The notes beneath the pieces were generated by a model. It worked only from the letters and a program-made list of their open reading frames with translations, did not search any database and was not told where the DNA came from. This document shows positions 7,443 through 10,880 of a DNA stretch of 10,880 bases, one piece after another. The number at the start of each line of letters is the position of its first letter. Within the stretch, counting starts at the first letter, position 1. The stretch is from Actinomycetes bacterium (GTDB lineage: Bacteria; Actinomycetota; CALGFH01): NCBI GenBank assembly GCA_030152105.1, contig JASLIH010000217.1, positions 1 to 10,880 on the forward strand, in the 5' to 3' direction. The position numbers and the translations under genes are program-made.

Positions 7443-7763
7443 ATGAACCGGATCGGCTTCGTCCTCAAGGTCCGGCCCGACTTCCTCGAGGAGTACAAGC
7501 GCCACCACCAGGCGGTCTGGCCGGAGATGCTGGATGCCCTACGCCGCAGCGGGTGGCACAACTACACGCTGTTCCTACGGCCCGACGGGACCCTGTTCGG
7601 CTACTTCGAGACCGAGGGCAGCCTCGAGGAGGCCTTGACCGCCATGGCGGCCGAGCCGGTGAACGAGCGCTGGCAGGCGCTGATGGCTCCCTACTTCACC
7701 GGCTCCGGCCGCCATGCCGACCAGATGATGGAAGCGCTCGAGGCGGTCTTCCACCTGGACTAG
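7443..7763 (+). CDS. rhaM: L-rhamnose mutarotase
   Basis: A 106-residue single-domain protein of the RhaM family (dimeric ferredoxin-like fold) that interconverts the alpha and beta anomers of L-rhamnose so that the isomerase is supplied with the form it uses. The length matches E. coli RhaM. Conserved active-site residues appear as Tyr18, His22 in the HHQAVWPE segment (21-28) and Trp77 (ERW). HNY (39-41) is also typical. The ATG lies 6 bp after the regulator stop with only a weak ribosome site, so coupled translation is likely. It is the last gene of the catabolic operon; its TAG is separated by one base from the stop of the convergent rhamnose-binding protein gene. Confidence 0.92.
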   Translation: MNRIGFVLKVRPDFLEEYKRHHQAVWPEMLDALRRSGWHNYTLFLRPDGTLFGYFETEGSLEEALTAMAAEPVNERWQALMAPYFTGSGRHADQMMEALEAVFHLD

Positions 7764-7764
7764 G

Positions 7765-8841
7765 TCAGCCGACGTTGTCCTTGTTGTACTTGGTGAACGG
7801 GCCCATGAGGATACGGAGCCCGTTGTCGCGAGTGGGATCCTTCTCGATCGTGTAGTCGCCCATGCGGCCCGCCTTGAACTTGGCGCCCTCCTCGGCCTTG
7901 ATCTGGTCCGTGGCCACGCCGTAGGCCGCGTAGAAGGTGAGGTAGCCGAGGTCGGTGAAGCTCCACAGGGCGAACTGCGGTGCGCAGCCGTTCTGGGTGT
8001 AGGCCTTCATCTCGTCGGGGAGCCCCAGCCCCGACACCTTGACCTTGTCGCAGAGCTTCTCGTCCTGCATGGCCTTGGCGGCGGCCGCGATGCCCACGGT
8101 GGTGGGCGCCATGATCAGCTTCAGGTCGGCGTGCTTGTCGACCAGCGCGAGCGCCTCGTTGTAGGACTTCTCCGACTCGTCGTTGCCGTACACGGTGTCG
8201 ACGAGCTCGAGCTTGGAGTACTTCGGGTCCTTGAGGGCCTCCTTCATGGCGGCGATCCAGGCGTTCTGGTTGGCCGCGTCCGGCGACGCGGACAGGATGG
8301 CGAACTTGCCCCCGTCGGCGCCGAGGATCTCCAGCGCCATGTCCGCCATCACCGTGCCGGTCTCGTCGAAGTCCACCTGGGCCACGAACACGCTCTCGCC
8401 CTCGCCGGACGGGATCGGCGAGTCCCAGCTCACGACCTTGACGCCTGCGTCCACGGCCGACTTCACGGCCGGCTCGATCTGGTCCCCGGCGTTGTTGGAG
8501 ATCATGACCGCGTTCACGCCCTGGGTCGCGGCGTTCGTCACGATCTCGATCTGCCCGGCGACGCTGTTGTCGGCGGTTGGCCCGAGGAACTGCGCGGCGT
8601 CCACGCCGAGCTCTTTCGCCGCCTCCTGCGCGCCCTGATTGGCCTGGTCGAAGACCGCCACCCCGGTGAACTTCGGCAGCAGGATCGACTTGAACTCTTT
8701 GCCACTCTGGAGCGTGACCACACCCCCGGCCGCGCCCGCCTGTGCGGTGGTCTCCGTCGGCTCCTCTGACCCGCCGCCGCAGGCCGCAGCGATCAGGGCA
8801 AGGCTGATCACGCTGGCCAGCAGCGAAAGCCGCGTCTTCAT
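7765..8841 (-). CDS. rhaS: Rhamnose ABC transporter substrate-binding lipoprotein
   Basis: A 358-residue ribose-binding-type (Peripla_BP_4) solute-binding protein. It has a lipoprotein signal: basic MKTR, hydrophobic residues 5-20, then LIAAAC with the lipidated Cys21, followed by a Gly/Ser/Glu/Thr linker (about 22-45). It should be anchored on the outer face of the membrane. The mature start ([20 protein letters not shown]) and the MISNNAGD and VSWDSP segments fit the rhizobial RhaS subgroup, which binds L-rhamnose. ATG 8841 has AAGGAGG at 8853-8847 (reading leftward), 5 bases away. It is the last gene of the minus-strand transport operon, 24 bp after the preceding permease. The symbol denotes the rhizobial binding protein, not E. 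coli's AraC-type RhaS. Rhamnose specificity rests on family resemblance plus context. Confidence 0.9.
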   Translation of the reverse strand: MKTRLSLLASVISLALIAAACGGGSEEPTETTAQAGAAGGVVTLQSGKEFKSILLPKFTGVAVFDQANQGAQEAAKELGVDAAQFLGPTADNSVAGQIEIVTNAATQGVNAVMISNNAGDQIEPAVKSAVDAGVKVVSWDSPIPSGEGESVFVAQVDFDETGTVMADMALEILGADGGKFAILSASPDAANQNAWIAAMKEALKDPKYSKLELVDTVYGNDESEKSYNEALALVDKHADLKLIMAPTTVGIAAAAKAMQDEKLCDKVKVSGLGLPDEMKAYTQNGCAPQFALWSFTDLGYLTFYAAYGVATDQIKAEEGAKFKAGRMGDYTIEKDPTRDNGLRILMGPFTKYNKDNVG

Positions 8842-8865
8842 TCCTTCCTCCTTGTGGTCGACGGG

Positions 8866-9924
8866 CTATCCACGGTGTGCGGTGCGGTTCGGGTCTGTCA
8901 CGACCGGCCTCACCTCCCCGGCGGCGGTGTCGCTCGAGGCTGGCGGCGGCATCGCCGCGGGGCCGGACCGGCGCCGCCAGCGTCCGAAGCGATCGACGAG
9001 GTTCGGGACCAGCACCGAGGCGATCAGCAGCGCCCCGATGATCCCGGTCTGGGTGGTGGCCTGGATGTTGGCCAATCCCAGGCCGGAGCGGAGATTGAGG
9101 ATGATGAGGATCGAGAGGGCGACACCGACGAGGGTGCCCGAGCCCCCGAAGATGCTCACCCCTCCCAGCAGCACCATCGTGATGATGTCGAGCTCGAATC
9201 CCTCGGCCAGGTTGCCGCGGACCGATCCCAGCCGGGCCGCGAACAGCACCCCGGCCAGCCCGGCCACGAACCCCGACGTGGTCAGCAGGACCAGCTTGAC
9301 CCGATCGACGCTGATCCCCGAGTAGCGGGCGACCTTGGCGTTGTTGCCGATCACGTAGACGGCACGGCCGAACGCGGTGCGCTGGAGGACGACTCCGGCC
9401 GCCACGATCCCCACCACGAAGATGATGAACGCGAGCGAGAAGCGTCCGACCAGCGGATCCTGTCCCAGACGGTCGAACCACTCGGGAAAGTCGCCGATGG
9501 ACCGGTCCCCGACCAGGATGCGGGCCGCGCCCCGGAAGCCGATCAGGCCCGCGATCGTCACCACCAGCGACGGGAGCCCCATCCGGGCCACGAACAGCCC
9601 GTGGAGCAGGCCGGCTCCCGCACCGGCGAGCAGCGCGACGAGCACGGCGACAGCGAACGGGACGGAGCCACCCTCGTGCAGGGCGGCCATCACCGCCGCG
9701 GAGAACCCCATCACCGAGGCGACCGAGAGGTCGATCTCACCGTTGATGATGACCAGGGTCATGATCACGGCCACGATCGCCTTCTCGATCGAGAGCTGGA
9801 ACATGTTCACGAAGTTCCCGGTTCGCAGGTAGAACGGCGACAGGGACACGTTCACCGCGACCACGCCGAGGAGGATCGCCGCCAGCAGCAGCTCGGTCCT
9901 CCAGCGCAGCACCCGGTCACGCAT
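8866..9924 (-). CDS. rhaQ: Rhamnose ABC transporter permease (second of two)
   Basis: A 352-residue inner-membrane permease of the ribose/xylose type (BPD_transp_2), forming half of the channel for rhamnose uptake. It has about eight to ten hydrophobic segments. Family motifs are [14 protein letters not shown] near residues 61-74 and the cytoplasmic-loop sequence [14 protein letters not shown], which pairs with the ATPase. The final 35 or so residues are a hydrophilic Arg/Pro/Ala-rich tail with no clear role. ATG 9924 overlaps the end of the upstream permease by 8 bases (ATGCGTGA), with GGGAGG at 9939-9934 (reading leftward), 9 bases from the start. Naming as rhaQ rather than rhaP follows gene order (ATPase-P-Q in rhizobia) and is uncertain; the permease call itself is secure. 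Confidence 0.88.
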   Translation of the reverse strand: MRDRVLRWRTELLLAAILLGVVAVNVSLSPFYLRTGNFVNMFQLSIEKAIVAVIMTLVIINGEIDLSVASVMGFSAAVMAALHEGGSVPFAVAVLVALLAGAGAGLLHGLFVARMGLPSLVVTIAGLIGFRGAARILVGDRSIGDFPEWFDRLGQDPLVGRFSLAFIIFVVGIVAAGVVLQRTAFGRAVYVIGNNAKVARYSGISVDRVKLVLLTTSGFVAGLAGVLFAARLGSVRGNLAEGFELDIITMVLLGGVSIFGGSGTLVGVALSILIILNLRSGLGLANIQATTQTGIIGALLIASVLVPNLVDRFGRWRRRSGPAAMPPPASSDTAAGEVRPVVTDPNRTAHRG

Positions 9925-10880
9925 CCGTCGTCGCCTCCCGCTCCGGCGGCTTGGACGAATGCCGAGGGGGTGACGTCCAGAACCGCCGCAGCCGCTTGCC
10001 GATGGCGAAGTCGCCCGCGATGGCGAGCAGGATGAGCGCGCCCAGGACGGCGTCGCGCCAGAACACGCTGATCTCGGGCACCCGCACCAGGCTCAGTTCG
10101 AGGAGGTCGATGAGCAGCGCTCCCAGCAGCGCCCCGACCAGGGTGCCCGAGCCGCCGAGGATGCTGACGCCGCCGACGACGGCTGCGGCGACCGAGGCCA
10201 GCTCCAGGCCCTGGCCCGCGGCCACCGTGATCGTCCCGAACCGGGACAGGAACATGAAGCCCGCCAGCCCGGACAAGGCCCCGCACATGGCGAACGCCCC
10301 CAGCGTGATGCGCTCGGTGGGAAGGCCCTCCTGCCGGGCCGCGTCGGGGTTGGAGCCAACGGCGTAGACCCAGCGGCCCCAGCGGAGCCTCCCCAGCGCG
10401 AGCTGGAGGACCAGGATCACCACCACCGCCACGGTCAGGACCAGGCGGATGTCGAGCCCGCCGAAGCTGACCACCGTCCGTTGCGGAAACTCCACGAGCC
10501 ACTGGGGCAGCGAGTCGGCCGTGATGGTGCGCGACCTCGCGTGGTCGATCAGCCAGGTCCGGTAGATCGCCAGCGTCCCAAGGGTGGCGATGATCGCCGG
10601 CACCCGCCCGTAGGCCACGAGCGTCCCGTTCAGGAGCCCGAGGACGCAGCCCATGAGCATCGCCAGGCCGACTGCGAGCACCGGCGCGGTGGTCTGGTGC
10701 GCGGCCAGGTACTCGCCGGTCACATAGGCCGTCACACCCACGATCGAGCCGACCGACAGGTCGATGTTGCGGGTCAGGATCACGATCGTCTGCGCCGCCG
10801 CCAGGACCGCCGTGATCGCCATGCTGGTCGTCACCCGGTTGAAGAAGCTGCCGCTCAGGTAGTTGTCGACGAGCTGGCTG
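9917..10880 (-). CDS. rhaP: Rhamnose ABC transporter permease (first of two), 5' end cut by window edge
   Basis: A BPD_transp_2 sugar permease paralogous to its neighbour, with [13 protein letters not shown] near its visible start and [14 protein letters not shown] in the loop facing the ATPase. The frame continues without interruption to the right edge (…[12 protein letters not shown] precedes the GTG at 10834), and the sequence there aligns with the family just before the second membrane segment. GTG 10834 is therefore an internal valine and the real start lies outside, probably some 20-40 residues further. About 320 residues are visible. The last 8 bases overlap the next permease gene. Two different permeases imply a heterodimeric channel. 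The gene upstream, outside the window, is expected to be the ATPase. The rhaP/rhaQ assignment is tentative. Confidence 0.88.
   Translation of the reverse strand, partial: SQLVDNYLSGSFFNRVTTSMAITAVLAAAQTIVILTRNIDLSVGSIVGVTAYVTGEYLAAHQTTAPVLAVGLAMLMGCVLGLLNGTLVAYGRVPAIIATLGTLAIYRTWLIDHARSRTITADSLPQWLVEFPQRTVVSFGGLDIRLVLTVAVVVILVLQLALGRLRWGRWVYAVGSNPDAARQEGLPTERITLGAFAMCGALSGLAGFMFLSRFGTITVAAGQGLELASVAAAVVGGVSILGGSGTLVGALLGALLIDLLELSLVRVPEISVFWRDAVLGALILLAIAGDFAIGKRLRRFWTSPPRHSSKPPEREATTDA

Noticed and set aside
7760..9481. Open frame of 573 codons on the minus strand overlapping the binding protein and permease genes.
   Set aside because: It is another frame on the same strand as rhaS and rhaQ, contains no domain, and is made of Arg/Gly/Asp-rich low-complexity sequence.
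8854..10035. Open frame of 393 codons on the plus strand, antisense to the permeases.
   Set aside because: Its product is a hydrophilic Asp/His/Gln-rich antisense translation of membrane segments, with no domain.

Overview
The window is one high-GC stretch (roughly 70% G+C by eye, with strong G/C bias in third codon positions) that reads like an actinobacterial, probably uncultured, genome. Support for this comes from the base composition, GTG starts, a YibE/F-family membrane protein and a lipoprotein-type sugar-binding protein. The lineage is an inference. No RNA genes, insertion sequences, CRISPR arrays or prophage genes were seen.

Layout: (1) Positions 18-1760 (+) hold a YibE/F-family multi-pass membrane protein with an extra soluble C-terminal domain of about 165 residues. 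It looks unrelated to what follows. (2) A 148-bp intergenic stretch (1761-1908) holds the control region of the next operon, with a clear inverted repeat (arms ATGTGA/TCACAT). (3) Positions 1909-7763 (+) form a compact L-rhamnose catabolic operon: a bifunctional rhamnulose-1-phosphate aldolase/lactaldehyde dehydrogenase (rhaEW type), a Pseudomonas-type L-rhamnose isomerase (rhaI), rhamnulokinase (rhaB), a DeoR-family regulator and L-rhamnose mutarotase (rhaM). (4) Positions 7765-10880 (-) form a convergent transport operon read right to left: two carbohydrate ABC permeases (the first cut by the right edge) and a lipoprotein rhamnose-binding protein. The ATPase is not in the window and is expected just beyond the right edge.

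Together the genes describe a complete route. The ABC importer takes up L-rhamnose, RhaM equilibrates its anomers, RhaI makes L-rhamnulose, RhaB phosphorylates it, and the aldolase half of RhaEW splits rhamnulose-1-phosphate into DHAP and L-lactaldehyde. The dehydrogenase half then oxidises lactaldehyde to lactate. The DeoR-family protein is the likely local repressor.

The locus is mostly a known pathway rather than a new system. Four points deserve a second look. The DeoR gene has no canonical start codon where its DNA-binding domain and Shine-Dalgarno site say it must begin. Matching half-sites lie before rhaEW and before the regulator but with different geometry. The YibE/F protein carries an unrecognised C-terminal domain. 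The two operons converge with a single base between their stop codons.
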